From Undibacterium sp. KW1 (GTDB lineage Bacteria > Pseudomonadota > Gammaproteobacteria > Burkholderiales > Burkholderiaceae_D), in contig NZ_AP018439.1 of NCBI RefSeq assembly GCF_009937955.1, positions 2,728,001 through 2,792,000 on the forward strand: a DNA stretch of 64,000 nt, read 5' to 3'. The notes under the pieces are model-generated. The model was not told where the DNA came from. It saw only the letters and a program-made list of their open reading frames with translations, and did not search any database. The stretch's first letter is position 1; every line of letters starts with the position of its first letter. Below, piece by piece: positions 7,221 to 15,604 of this stretch. The position numbers were made by a program, and so were the translations under genes.

Positions 7221-9890
7221 ATGAAACCTCAAAAACTTATCTTGTCTGCCGTTGCAGTAGTCGGCGTAGCTGTAGCTTCTTATTTTGTCGTTCAAAAAAC
7301 TAGCCAGTCTCCAGAGAGCAAAGCAGTAAGCTCTCAGCTTGAGCAAAAAGACACATTTGATCCTGCCAAATTGCCAGAAGATTTGAATGGTTTATTGGTC
7401 GCGTATCGCAAGATTATCATCTTGTTGGCTGACGAGAAAAAGCTTACTACCAAAGAGCGCAATGAGGCAAACCGGGTAGGGCAGGCATTGTTCCATGAAA
7501 ATCTGGTCAGGCTTAATGATCTGGATACTTTTTTCGGCAAGCTGAAGTCACTCAGCAATGCCAAACGCGAAGCCAGTTTTGACACTATCCTGACCTATAT
7601 AGAATCTGGCGAAGATTTATACGATGCAGATCGTCTCGCATTCCGCGAAGTTTTGCTTAAAATGCAAACATTGATAGCTACAGAGCAGACCCTGCCAGCT
7701 ATCAAGCTGCACAAGCGTGTTACCGATGACTTGAATGCACTCAGTGATATTGAAAAAGAATACGACAAAGAACTCAAAGAAATTTTCTCACGATTTGAAT
7801 CCCGCTCCATAGAACTTAAGCGTGAACGCTGGGATGACTACATCGTCAAATTGCGCAAGTTGTATAACCGCGAACAAATCCTCAAGGATTACGGCTTCAT
7901 CCTGCCTTACCCGGAAAAACCGGAAGCAGCCGACGAAAAAGACAAAGAAATTTTCGGTCAAGGCTTGCCACAAAAAACCGTGGTGTTGACTTTCGATGAT
8001 GGCCCACATGCAACCTATACCGATGAAATTGCAGCGATACTCAAGCAATACAATGTGCCAGGCGTGTTTTTCCAGGTTGGCAAGAACGTCGGCAGTGTTG
8101 ATGCACAGGGCAAAGAATCGCTGAATAAAAATGCGGCGACCAGCAAGAAACTGTTGAGCGCAGGCCATGTGCTGGCCAATCACAGTTTCAGCCACGCTTT
8201 GCTGTCCAAGCAAAGCGGCGATAATCTGAACGCAGAAATTGAGCAGACAGATAAACTGCTGAAGGCCATAGACCCGGCACGATCAGCTCTGTTCCGTTTC
8301 CCTTACGGTGCAAAGAATAAAGAAGGTATGCAAATCCTGCACAAGCTGGGCTTGCGCTCGGTCATGTGGAATATTGATTCCCTGGATTGGGCTGACCCTG
8401 TGCCTAATTCGATTGCAGGCCGTGTACTTGGCACTTTGGAAAAAGAGCAGCGCGGCATCATTCTTTTCCATGATATCCATGAACGCACGGTAAAGGCCTT
8501 GCCGCTGGTACTCGATAAACTGATTGCCGATGGTTATAGCTTTGCCTCTTGGGATGGCGTGGACTTCAAGATTGCCAAAGGTGGCAAGCCAACCCCAGAA
8601 AAAGTCAGTATCAGTACCGACTATCAAAATAGCTGGGCTATCGTCATTGGCATCAATGACTATGCAAAATGGCCCAAGCTGCAATATGCAGTGCAGGATG
8701 CCAATGCTATCCGCGATACACTGATTAATCGCATGGGCTTTGCCGGTGACAAAGTACTGACACTGACCAATGCAGATGCGACCCGCAATAATATCCTCGC
8801 CTTGTTCCATGAAAAACTGGGACATGGGCAATTGAAAAAAGATGACAGGGTCTTCGTCTTCTTTGCAGGCCATGGTGCAACCAGAAAGCTGAGTTCTGGA
8901 CGTAACCTGGGTTATATCATTCCCGTTGATTCTGACCCTGAACAATTGTCTGTCGATGCCATCCCCATGACGGATTTGCAGAATATCGCAGAGAGTCTCA
9001 ATGCTAAACATATTCTGTTTGTCATGGATGCCTGTTACAGCGGGCTGGGGCTGACGCGCGGTGGCGGAACTAGCGCATTCCTGCGTGAAAATAGCAAGCG
9101 ACTGGGCCGTCAAATGCTGACGGCGGGTGGTGCCGATCAACTGGTTGCCGATGGCGGACCGAATGGTCACTCCGTCTTCACCTGGACTTTGCTGCAAGCC
9201 CTGAGTGGCAAGGCAGACATGAATGGCGATGGCATGATTACAGCGACAGAGTTGGCAGCCTATATTGCACCCGCTGTGTCCAGCGTGTCGCAGCAAACAC
9301 CTGCATTTGGCAGCTTGCCAGGTTCTGAAGGTGGTGAATTTGTTTTTGAAACAAGAGGAGAGGGAGAGTTCCTGAATGCAAAAACCAATCAGTTATCTGC
9401 TGATGCCATTGCTCTCAATAACAAACTGGATGGCGCAGCCAAAGCAGGTGCAGATGCGCCGATAGTCATCAAAAACCTGACAGGTGGCGAACAGAAAATC
9501 GCTGCACCCAAAATGGTGGATGGCTCATCACGTCAACTCGCACAAAGAGCCAATGACCATGGGCTGCAATTATATAAAGAGAAGCAATATGCACAGGCAG
9601 AAGCTGCATTCACTGAAGCTTTGAAATACAGGCCTGACTTTGGGTTGGCGGCAAACAATCTGGGCTTTGTTTATTTTAAACAGCAAAAATATGCAGAGGC
9701 AGCGCGCTGGTTTGAAAATACTTTGCAGATTGATCCTTCCCGCTCAATTGCTTACTTGAACCTGGGTGATGCCCGGGCGTTATTGAATGAAAATGAGAAA
9801 GCCAAAAAAGCTTACATGAGCTTTCTGGAATTATCGCCAAATAGTTCGAATGCCAATTATGTCAAAGAAGCGCTAAAAAAATTGAACTAA
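7221..9890 (+). CDS. Fusion protein: NodB polysaccharide deacetylase + caspase-like domain + EF-hand + TPR
   Basis: An 889-residue multidomain protein. ATG 7221 is chosen because it opens directly into an N-terminal anchor or signal (MKPQKLILSAVAVVGVAVAS); an in-frame TTG lies further upstream and the ribosome site is weak. Residues 35-245 are helical, charged and unassigned. A NodB deacetylase follows: VVLTFDDGP (254-262, with D259/D260), H321-x3-H325, RFPYGAKN, and ILFHDIH. A peptidase C14/caspase-like domain comes next, with WAIVIGINDY, FFAGHG (His551) and DACYSG (Cys605), both catalytic residues present. An EF-hand loop at 666-677 (D, N, D, G, E ligands) and about three C-terminal TPRs (780-880) complete it. 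It probably faces the periplasm, anchored in the inner membrane. The combination suggests wall or polysaccharide processing linked to a Ca-responsive protease; the function is inferred. Confidence 0.85.
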   Translation: MKPQKLILSAVAVVGVAVASYFVVQKTSQSPESKAVSSQLEQKDTFDPAKLPEDLNGLLVAYRKIIILLADEKKLTTKERNEANRVGQALFHENLVRLNDLDTFFGKLKSLSNAKREASFDTILTYIESGEDLYDADRLAFREVLLKMQTLIATEQTLPAIKLHKRVTDDLNALSDIEKEYDKELKEIFSRFESRSIELKRERWDDYIVKLRKLYNREQILKDYGFILPYPEKPEAADEKDKEIFGQGLPQKTVVLTFDDGPHATYTDEIAAILKQYNVPGVFFQVGKNVGSVDAQGKESLNKNAATSKKLLSAGHVLANHSFSHALLSKQSGDNLNAEIEQTDKLLKAIDPARSALFRFPYGAKNKEGMQILHKLGLRSVMWNIDSLDWADPVPNSIAGRVLGTLEKEQRGIILFHDIHERTVKALPLVLDKLIADGYSFASWDGVDFKIAKGGKPTPEKVSISTDYQNSWAIVIGINDYAKWPKLQYAVQDANAIRDTLINRMGFAGDKVLTLTNADATRNNILALFHEKLGHGQLKKDDRVFVFFAGHGATRKLSSGRNLGYIIPVDSDPEQLSVDAIPMTDLQNIAESLNAKHILFVMDACYSGLGLTRGGGTSAFLRENSKRLGRQMLTAGGADQLVADGGPNGHSVFTWTLLQALSGKADMNGDGMITATELAAYIAPAVSSVSQQTPAFGSLPGSEGGEFVFETRGEGEFLNAKTNQLSADAIALNNKLDGAAKAGADAPIVIKNLTGGEQKIAAPKMVDGSSRQLAQRANDHGLQLYKEKQYAQAEAAFTEALKYRPDFGLAANNLGFVYFKQQKYAEAARWFENTLQIDPSRSIAYLNLGDARALLNENEKAKKAYMSFLELSPNSSNANYVKEALKKLN

Positions 9891-9935
9891 GCTTTTATTC
9901 ATTAGCAGCAATAAAATTTTGAGTAAAGAATAAAT

Positions 9936-10406
9936 ATGAATGGTGTAAGTTTGAAGGCTATGCGCAGTTTGCTGCATTTCAGCCAGCATGAAGCGGCAGA
10001 ACTGATTGGCGGTGTCTCAGTACGCACCTGGAGTAACTGGGAAGCAGGAGCGCAAAAGATACCGCAAGATGTGATATCCATGATTAATTACCTCATGGTG
10101 TGCCGCAAGAAGGCAATTACAGATACGCAGACAGCGATAAAAACCTACTACCTGCAAATGCCGCCCGGGGTCAGCAAAAAACCAGTAGCACTAGTCTGGT
10201 ACGACAGCTTTGAAGACTGGTGCACCTTGCCGTATCGTGAATCAATCATGTGGAGGCCACAGCAGTCTGTGGTTGCGCATCTGATCTCGGTAGAAAACTG
10301 CAACGTCGTACAGTTTGATGCAGGTGCTTATGAATCTTGGTTGGGCCGACGTCCGGATAGTGATTCCATGCGTAATCAATGGGCAGAAGAGCAGGTGACT
10401 GCCTGA
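9936..10406 (+). CDS. YdiL/DUF1870-like helix-turn-helix protein
   Basis: A 156-residue protein beginning LKAMRSLLHFSQHEAAELI and continuing GGVSVRTWSNWEAGAQKIP, an XRE-type helix-turn-helix in which the recognition helix includes SVRTWSNWE. The overall plan (N-terminal HTH, then aromatic-rich C-terminal part with WYDSFEDWC) resembles E. coli YdiL and the DUF1870 group, whose role is unknown. It sits 45 bp after the deacetylase-caspase fusion with no terminator seen between them, so co-transcription is possible. ATG 9936 has only a weak A-rich upstream region. A strong inverted repeat follows the gene. Confidence 0.7.
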   Translation: MNGVSLKAMRSLLHFSQHEAAELIGGVSVRTWSNWEAGAQKIPQDVISMINYLMVCRKKAITDTQTAIKTYYLQMPPGVSKKPVALVWYDSFEDWCTLPYRESIMWRPQQSVVAHLISVENCNVVQFDAGAYESWLGRRPDSDSMRNQWAEEQVTA

Positions 10407-10411
10407 TCACG

Positions 10412-10445
10412 CGTCACAAAGCTGCAGTGCCGCAGCTTTGTGACG
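10412..10445. terminator. Perfect inverted repeat after the HTH gene
   Basis: Arms 10413-10425 and 10432-10444 are perfectly complementary (13 bp, GTCACAAAGCTGC and its complement) around a 6-base loop, and bases 10412/10445 extend the pairing. It lies between convergent genes. No T-tract follows on the plus strand, so it may be a transcript-end stabiliser or a protein site rather than a classic terminator. Confidence 0.5.
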
Positions 10446-10460
10446 TTACCTACTTCTTGT

Positions 10461-11576
10461 TTATCTTTGCCCTATGCGGGTGTCACCAAACAGGTTTTTC
10501 TGATCACGCGGTTGAGAGCGCCAGTACTGCTTTGGCGCATCCACTGTCGCGCCTAATTGCGCCGCTGCATGCCAGGGCCAATGTGGGTCATACAATATGC
10601 CACGAGCGATGGCGATGGCATCAGCTTTGCCGGTAGTAATAATTTCTTCTGCCTGATGGGCATCCGTGATCAAGCCCACTGCAATTACAGGTATGCTGCA
10701 TTGCTGCTTGATTTCTTCAGCCAAATGCACTTGATAACCAGGTCCCAGTGGGATTTTCTGATCAGGTGAAACCCCACCGCTGGAAACGTGGATAAAGTCA
10801 CAGCCGCGTTCTTGCAATTGCTGGACAAAGAGTTTGCTTTGTGAGATATCCAGACCACCTTCCACCCAGTCGGTTGCCGACAAACGCAAGCCAACTGCCA
10901 TGCTGTCTTTAGGAACCGCTGCCCGCACAGCATCAAATACTTCCAGGGGAAACCTTAAGCGGTTTTCCACTGAACCACCATATTGATCTGTGCGCTGGTT
11001 GGATATGGGAGATAAAAATTGATGCAGCAAATAACCATGCGCCGCATGTATCTCAATTGCATTGATACCCAAGCGGTGTGCGCGTACCGCCGCATCAACA
11101 AAAGCCTGTTTTACGCGTTGCAGGCCAGCCTCATCCAGTGCCAATGGTGCACGCTCAGCTTGCGCATGCGGCAGTGCAGAGGGTGCCACCATTTGCCAAC
11201 CACCGTCTTCCAGTGCAATCAATTGACCGCCATGCCACGGAGCCTGGCTGGAAGCTTTGCGTCCGGCATGACCCAGCTGTATCGCAATGGGCATGGCAGA
11301 ATGCTTGCGTATCGAAGTCAATACTTTCGCTAGCGCCGCTTCTGTTTCATCTGACCATAAACCCAGGTCACCAGGAGAGATACGGCCTATCGCTTCTACA
11401 GCAGTGGCTTCCAGTATCAATAAGCCGGCACCAGACAAGGCAAGCCCACCCAGATGAATAAGATGCCAGTCAGTCGCCTTGCCATCTTCTGCAGAGTACT
11501 GGCACATGGGGGCAATGATGATGCGGTTTTTTAAGCTTAGCGAACCAAGCTTAATGGGGGAGAAGAGTGCGCTCAT
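10461..11576 (-). CDS. Old Yellow Enzyme family NADH:flavin oxidoreductase (NamA/YqjM-like)
   Basis: A 371-residue FMN-dependent ene-reductase of the YqjM/XenA (class III OYE) type, expected to reduce activated C=C bonds or nitro/xenobiotic compounds with NAD(P)H in the cytosol. It has the N-terminal FSPIKLGSLSLKNRI and the APMCQYSA segment with the redox-tuning Cys25 and Tyr27. IQLGHAGRK is present, as is the IHAAHGYLLHQFLSP loop with its HxxH-type substrate-binding His residues. SPISNQRTDQYGGS and the FMN-phosphate region IAIARGILYDPHWPWHAA are also visible. Full length for the family. It is monocistronic on the minus strand; the substrate is not predictable. Confidence 0.9.
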   Translation of the reverse strand: MSALFSPIKLGSLSLKNRIIIAPMCQYSAEDGKATDWHLIHLGGLALSGAGLLILEATAVEAIGRISPGDLGLWSDETEAALAKVLTSIRKHSAMPIAIQLGHAGRKASSQAPWHGGQLIALEDGGWQMVAPSALPHAQAERAPLALDEAGLQRVKQAFVDAAVRAHRLGINAIEIHAAHGYLLHQFLSPISNQRTDQYGGSVENRLRFPLEVFDAVRAAVPKDSMAVGLRLSATDWVEGGLDISQSKLFVQQLQERGCDFIHVSSGGVSPDQKIPLGPGYQVHLAEEIKQQCSIPVIAVGLITDAHQAEEIITTGKADAIAIARGILYDPHWPWHAAAQLGATVDAPKQYWRSQPRDQKNLFGDTRIGQR

Positions 11577-11663
11577 GTCTTGGAGAAATGCCTGAATGAA
11601 GAAGTTGTTTGATTTCTTTATTATGCCTGCGCTTTTCTATTGTTGCAGGGCGCTTCTAATTGT

Positions 11664-11888
11664 TCAGCTTGCCTCCAGAGCTTCAACGATGGTTTTGATC
11701 TTGACTGCCTTTTCGAAGTGATCAAACTTGTTTTCCATGATCCACCATGTGGCAGCTTCCATCAGTAATTGCGGGTCATCGTTTTTGTTGGCAAAGAAGG
11801 CATAAAAGGATAGACCAACATTGCTGCCTTTTTGTTCTATTTTGTTATTGCATATTTCGATGATCTTTTTTTTGAGGCTGCTTCTCAT
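11664..11888 (-). CDS. Small conserved hypothetical protein downstream of a Nudix gene
   Basis: A 74-residue protein (KKIIEICNNKIEQKGSNVG, then LSFYAFFANKNDDPQLLMEA, then ATWWIMENKFDHFEKAVKIK). It is soluble, with no signal peptide or cysteine motif. I recall similar short proteins under a DUF6500-type name but cannot confirm it. Its ATG overlaps the TAA of the upstream Nudix hydrolase (TAATG), indicating translational coupling, so it is very probably a real gene. The aromatic-rich central WW/FYAFF segments and the charged C-terminal helix are the main visible traits. The function is unknown; a role alongside nucleotide-sugar or ADP-ribose turnover would be pure inference. Confidence 0.6.
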   Translation of the reverse strand: MRSSLKKKIIEICNNKIEQKGSNVGLSFYAFFANKNDDPQLLMEAATWWIMENKFDHFEKAVKIKTIVEALEAS

Positions 11889-12439
11889 TATTTATTTGTA
11901 TTCAAGGTTAATGACTGCAACGCTCGGTAAAATGAGGCGATGTGCAGTGCTTGAGAGAACTCATTGGTTTCTATTTTTTGCTGTATTTGAGGAAGCGACA
12001 GAAAATTGAATTCTATATCTTCTGATGCATCCAGTTGTTGCCTGGCCTTTAATTTAAGCCCAGTGGCAAAAAATATATGGATGGTATTGGTCTGGCGGGC
12101 TGGGTTAGCGTACATTTTCCCCAGTGGCTGCCAATGAGTAGCGGTATAGCCGGTTTCTTCCAATAACTCCCTTTGTGCTGTACAGAGAGGTGTCTCACCG
12201 TTGTCGATGACGCCACCAGGTAATTCTATGCAGACCGTTTTGGCTGCATAGCGAAACTGTTTTACCGTCAATATGCGGCCATCATCTGCCTGGGCAAACA
12301 CATGCACCCAGTCTGCTTCGTGAAGCACATAGTAAGGCGTGATTGTTTGCCCATTTGGGATCAGGAAGGTATCTGCTGTCAGTGTTAGCCACGCATCGTT
12401 GATCAATATTGTTGAGCTTATGGTTTCCCAATGTTTCAT
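11888..12439 (-). CDS. Nudix hydrolase (ADP-ribose pyrophosphatase-like)
   Basis: A 183-residue Nudix protein. The Nudix box reads GGVIDNGETPLCTAQRELLE followed by ETGY, matching GX5EX7REUXEEXGU with the catalytic and metal-binding Glu residues in place. Preceding strands (HVFAQADDGRILTVKQFRYA) and the following YANPARQTNTIHIFFATGL resemble the ADP-ribose or sugar-nucleotide pyrophosphatase branch (NudF-like). It would hydrolyse a nucleoside diphosphate linked to another moiety in the cytosol. It overlaps the next small gene by one base. The exact substrate cannot be read from the sequence. Confidence 0.85.
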   Translation of the reverse strand: MKHWETISSTILINDAWLTLTADTFLIPNGQTITPYYVLHEADWVHVFAQADDGRILTVKQFRYAAKTVCIELPGGVIDNGETPLCTAQRELLEETGYTATHWQPLGKMYANPARQTNTIHIFFATGLKLKARQQLDASEDIEFNFLSLPQIQQKIETNEFSQALHIASFYRALQSLTLNTNK

Positions 12440-12659
12440 AATTATTGCTTCAAGCTGGTAAGAAAAAACAGTGTTTGTTGCATTTCATGAAATTGATTAA
12501 TTCATATTATTTTATACCCTGTGATCTGATAAGCTGGTTTTCAAGAGGCGGGCACTTATATATTAATTGCTATTGAGTTTGCCTCCATTGCGCCCATTTG
12601 CATCTGATCAACGAATGTCAGATGCAAATCACATTCGCAATCCTCATGGGCTTGTCGAT

Positions 12660-13466
12660 ATGGAATGGTTACTCCTTATTCTTGTTTTACTCGTACTTGG
12701 CATCGTTGTCTTGCCCAAGCTGCGTTTGCGTCATGTGCTGTCGCAGGCTTTTCCGCTAAATTATTCAAAAATATTACGCAAAAACCTGCCTGGATACACG
12801 CGTATGCCAACCGATTTGCAAATGCAATTGAAGAAACGCATACGGCAGTTCCTCTATCAAAAAACCTTTGTCGGTTGCGGTGGTTTGATTATTACTGATG
12901 AAATCAGGGTAACGATTGCGGGTAAGGCCTGTTTGCTGCTGCTGAACCGTGAATCGGATGTGTATCCGCAGCTTACGCATGTGCTGGTATATCCATCAGC
13001 ATTCGTGGCACCCCGGACACAAATGAATGCCGACGGTATCGTCACGCATACTAATCAGGGTCTCAGTGGCGAATCATGGAGTGATGGCAGGGTTATACTT
13101 GCATGGGATCAGGTTGCGCATAATTCCGATAATGAAGCGCGGGGACAAGATGTGGTTATTCATGAATTCGCCCACCAGCTTGATAGCGAAACGGGAACGA
13201 CTAATGGCGCACCCGCTTTGAAGTCAGCCGCAGCTTACAAGGCATGGTCGGCGTTGATGGAAAGAGAGTATGCTCAACTGCATCAGGCGATAGCCAATAA
13301 TCTTGCTACCATCATTGATCCTTACGGTGCGACTAATCCGGCAGAGTTTTTTGCTGTCGTGACGGAAGCCTTTTTCAAAAAAAGCCGCGACCTTGCTCAG
13401 TATCACCCCGCCTTGTATGAACAGTTGCGGGTGTATTACCAGGTTGATCCATGTGACTGGATTTAA
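12660..13466 (+). CDS. mtfA: MtfA-like M90 family zinc metallopeptidase, membrane anchored
   Basis: A 268-residue protein related to E. coli MtfA, which binds and inactivates the Mlc/DgsA repressor and has aminopeptidase activity. The zinc motif HEFAHQLD has H168, E169 and H172; the downstream glutamate ligand probably lies in NPAEFFAVVTEAFF. Unlike soluble E. coli MtfA, the N-terminus is a single hydrophobic segment (MEWLLLILVLLVLGIVVLP). ATG 12660 is preferred because it starts that helix; ATG 12615 is an in-frame alternative adding 15 residues. The C-terminal QLRVYYQVDPCDWI is typical. The symbol reflects family membership; a role in sugar-uptake regulation is not shown here. Confidence 0.8.
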   Translation: MEWLLLILVLLVLGIVVLPKLRLRHVLSQAFPLNYSKILRKNLPGYTRMPTDLQMQLKKRIRQFLYQKTFVGCGGLIITDEIRVTIAGKACLLLLNRESDVYPQLTHVLVYPSAFVAPRTQMNADGIVTHTNQGLSGESWSDGRVILAWDQVAHNSDNEARGQDVVIHEFAHQLDSETGTTNGAPALKSAAAYKAWSALMEREYAQLHQAIANNLATIIDPYGATNPAEFFAVVTEAFFKKSRDLAQYHPALYEQLRVYYQVDPCDWI

Positions 13467-13483
13467 TCCTTGAATCAAAAAAC

Positions 13484-13506
13484 AAGGGGCGCTAAATGCG
13501 CCCCTT
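13484..13506. terminator. Bidirectional intrinsic terminator
   Basis: Arms 13484-13492 and 13498-13506 (AAGGGGCGC and its complement) flank a TAAAT loop, with A-rich sequence before and T-rich sequence after. It lies between the convergent MtfA-like and YheS genes and can serve both. Confidence 0.8.
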
Positions 13507-13510
13507 TGCT

Positions 13511-15496
13511 TTATTCTACTGCTTCCAGAAATTCCTGCTGTTCCAGCCAGTCAGCTTCGATTTGCCCCAGTTCCTTGACGACATAAGCCTGATCAAGTAA
13601 CAGTGCCTTCAGCTTTTCCTTATTGGCATCGTTATAGATTTCACCATCTTCCAACTGCGCATCGATGTCTTTCTTTTTGATGTTCAACTTGGCCATTTGC
13701 TCTTCAAGACGTTTGATGCGTGTTTCTATTGGCTTGCGCAGATTTGCAAGGCGCGTGCGTTCGTCAGCGTCGCGTTTACGCTGTTCCTTGTCATCGACTT
13801 TTGCAGCGGGAACAGGTTTCGCCTGAGGTAAAGCAGCTTCCTGAGCCTTGGTTTTTTCTGGCAGGGCGGGGTTGGCCTTTTCCAGTTTGTTTTTGAACAG
13901 CCAGTCTTTGTAATCGTCAAGATCGCCATCGAATGGCTGCAGCTTGCCATCAGCCACGATGATGAACTGGTCCGTCGTGGCGCGCAGCAAATGCCTGTCA
14001 TGGGAGACGACGACCAGTGTGCCTTCAAACTGCGCCAGGGCATCAGTCAGGGCTTCGCGGGTTTCCAGGTCCAGATGGTTAGTTGGTTCATCGAGCAGCA
14101 ATAGGTTGGGACGCTGCCAGACGATCATCGCCAGCGCCAGGCGGGCTTTTTCACCTCCTGAGAATGGCTTGATAGGGCTGGTCACCATGGTACCTGGGAA
14201 GTTGAAACCACCGAGGAAGTTACGCAACTCCTGCTCACGTACATCAGGCGCAATATGGGCCAAATGCCACAGTGGTGATTCGTCATGACGCAACATCTCT
14301 ACCTGGTGCTGTGCAAAATAACCGATGGACAAGCCCTTGCCGGTTTGCATGACACCGTTCAAAGGTGCAATATCGCCGACGATGGTTTTGATCAGCGTTG
14401 ATTTACCCGCACCATTCACACCGAGAAGGCCAATGCGCTGGCCAATTTGCAGTGTAAACTTGACATCGCCGACGATCTTTTTCTCAGTAAAACTATGATC
14501 AGTTTCTGATTCAATGCGATAGCCACAATCCACATCTTCCATCACCAGCATGGGGTTTGGTGCACTCAGAGGTTCACGGAACTCAAAAGAAAATTCAGCA
14601 GCGGCGCGCAAAGGCGCCATTTCTTCCATGCGTGCCAGTGCCTTGATGCGGCTCTGTGCCTGCTTGGCTTTGGATGCCTTGGCCTTGAAGCGGTCGATAA
14701 AGGATTGCAAATGGGCGCGCTTGCGATTTTGTTTCTCCAGCATGCCTTGCGCCAGCTCCAGCTGTGCTGCACGCTGGCGTTCAAAGCCGGAATAGTTGCC
14801 ACCATAGCGCTTGAGCTTGCGTTCATCAATATGGACGATGACATTTACTACACCGTCAAGGAAGTCGCGGTCATGCGAGATGATGATCAGCGTGCCTTCA
14901 TAACGTTTCAGCCAGTCTTCCAGCCAGATGATGGCATCGAGATCCAGGTGATTGGTTGGTTCATCAAGTAACAGCAGGTCGGATTTGCACATCAGTGCCT
15001 GTGCCAGGTTCAGACGCATGCGCCAGCCACCAGAAAAACTGGCGACTGGTTGTTCCAGTTCATTGATCTTGAAACCCAGGCCTAATAGCAATTGTTCGGC
15101 ACGCGGGCGTACGGTATAGGCATCGGCATCGGCCAGTGCACCATACATATTGCCAATGGCAATACCGTTTTCATAGCTTTCTGGTTGGGCTTCGAGTTCG
15201 GCCAGTTGTGCTTCGAGTTTACGCAAGGCGACGTCGCCATCTATCGCGTAGTCAATGGCGCTGCGTTCCAGCGGTGGTGTTTCTTGCGCGACGTGCGCAA
15301 GCTGCCACTTGGCTGGGAAATCGATGCTACCCTGATCAGGATGCAATTCACCACGCAACATGGCAAACAGGCTGGACTTGCCTGCACCGTTGGAGCCGAT
15401 CAAGCCTATCTTGTCGCCGGGATTGAGCGTCACATCGACGCTGTCAAATAAAGGTTTAATGCCGCGCGCCAGGACGACTTGTTGAAGACGTATCAT
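13511..15496 (-). CDS. yheS: ABC-F family ATPase (YheS type)
   Basis: A 661-residue protein with two ABC domains and no membrane segments, hence an ABC-F ribosome-associated factor. The first Walker A is IGSNGAGKSS (about 33-42) and the first signature is SFSGGWRMRLNLAQA with LLLLDEPTNHLD. An inter-domain linker (HLQSFIDRFKAKASKAKQAQ) matches the P-site tRNA-interacting arm. The second domain has GVNGAGKST, PFSGGEKARLALAM and LLLDEPTNHLD. A charged coiled-coil C-terminal extension follows. It matches YheS rather than Uup or EttA in N-terminal sequence, domain lengths and C-terminal extension. These proteins bind the ribosomal E site and relieve stalled translation. Transcribed alone, just downstream of the prmB terminator. 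Confidence 0.88.
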   Translation of the reverse strand: MIRLQQVVLARGIKPLFDSVDVTLNPGDKIGLIGSNGAGKSSLFAMLRGELHPDQGSIDFPAKWQLAHVAQETPPLERSAIDYAIDGDVALRKLEAQLAELEAQPESYENGIAIGNMYGALADADAYTVRPRAEQLLLGLGFKINELEQPVASFSGGWRMRLNLAQALMCKSDLLLLDEPTNHLDLDAIIWLEDWLKRYEGTLIIISHDRDFLDGVVNVIVHIDERKLKRYGGNYSGFERQRAAQLELAQGMLEKQNRKRAHLQSFIDRFKAKASKAKQAQSRIKALARMEEMAPLRAAAEFSFEFREPLSAPNPMLVMEDVDCGYRIESETDHSFTEKKIVGDVKFTLQIGQRIGLLGVNGAGKSTLIKTIVGDIAPLNGVMQTGKGLSIGYFAQHQVEMLRHDESPLWHLAHIAPDVREQELRNFLGGFNFPGTMVTSPIKPFSGGEKARLALAMIVWQRPNLLLLDEPTNHLDLETREALTDALAQFEGTLVVVSHDRHLLRATTDQFIIVADGKLQPFDGDLDDYKDWLFKNKLEKANPALPEKTKAQEAALPQAKPVPAAKVDDKEQRKRDADERTRLANLRKPIETRIKRLEEQMAKLNIKKKDIDAQLEDGEIYNDANKEKLKALLLDQAYVVKELGQIEADWLEQQEFLEAVE

Positions 15497-15546
15497 ATAA
15501 ACTTAATTAATGGGTAATACTATTGTTGATGCGAAAAAATGGAAAA

Positions 15547-15570
15547 ACGGGCAAAACTGGTTTTGCCCGT
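15547..15570 (-). terminator. Intrinsic terminator of the prmB transcript
   Basis: An 11-bp stem (15547-15557 with 15560-15570, ACGGGCAAAAC and its complement) is followed on the minus strand by a run of T (complement of 15543-15547). It lies 35 bp after the prmB stop, before yheS. Confidence 0.8.
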
Positions 15571-15604
15571 CTTCATGATGTTTATTACACGGCACTACAC
15601 AGAT

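Noticed and set aside
8283..9296. Large minus-strand open frame under the deacetylase-caspase gene
   Set aside because: It lies opposite a gene with strong catalytic motifs, and its own translation has no recognisable family or start signal.
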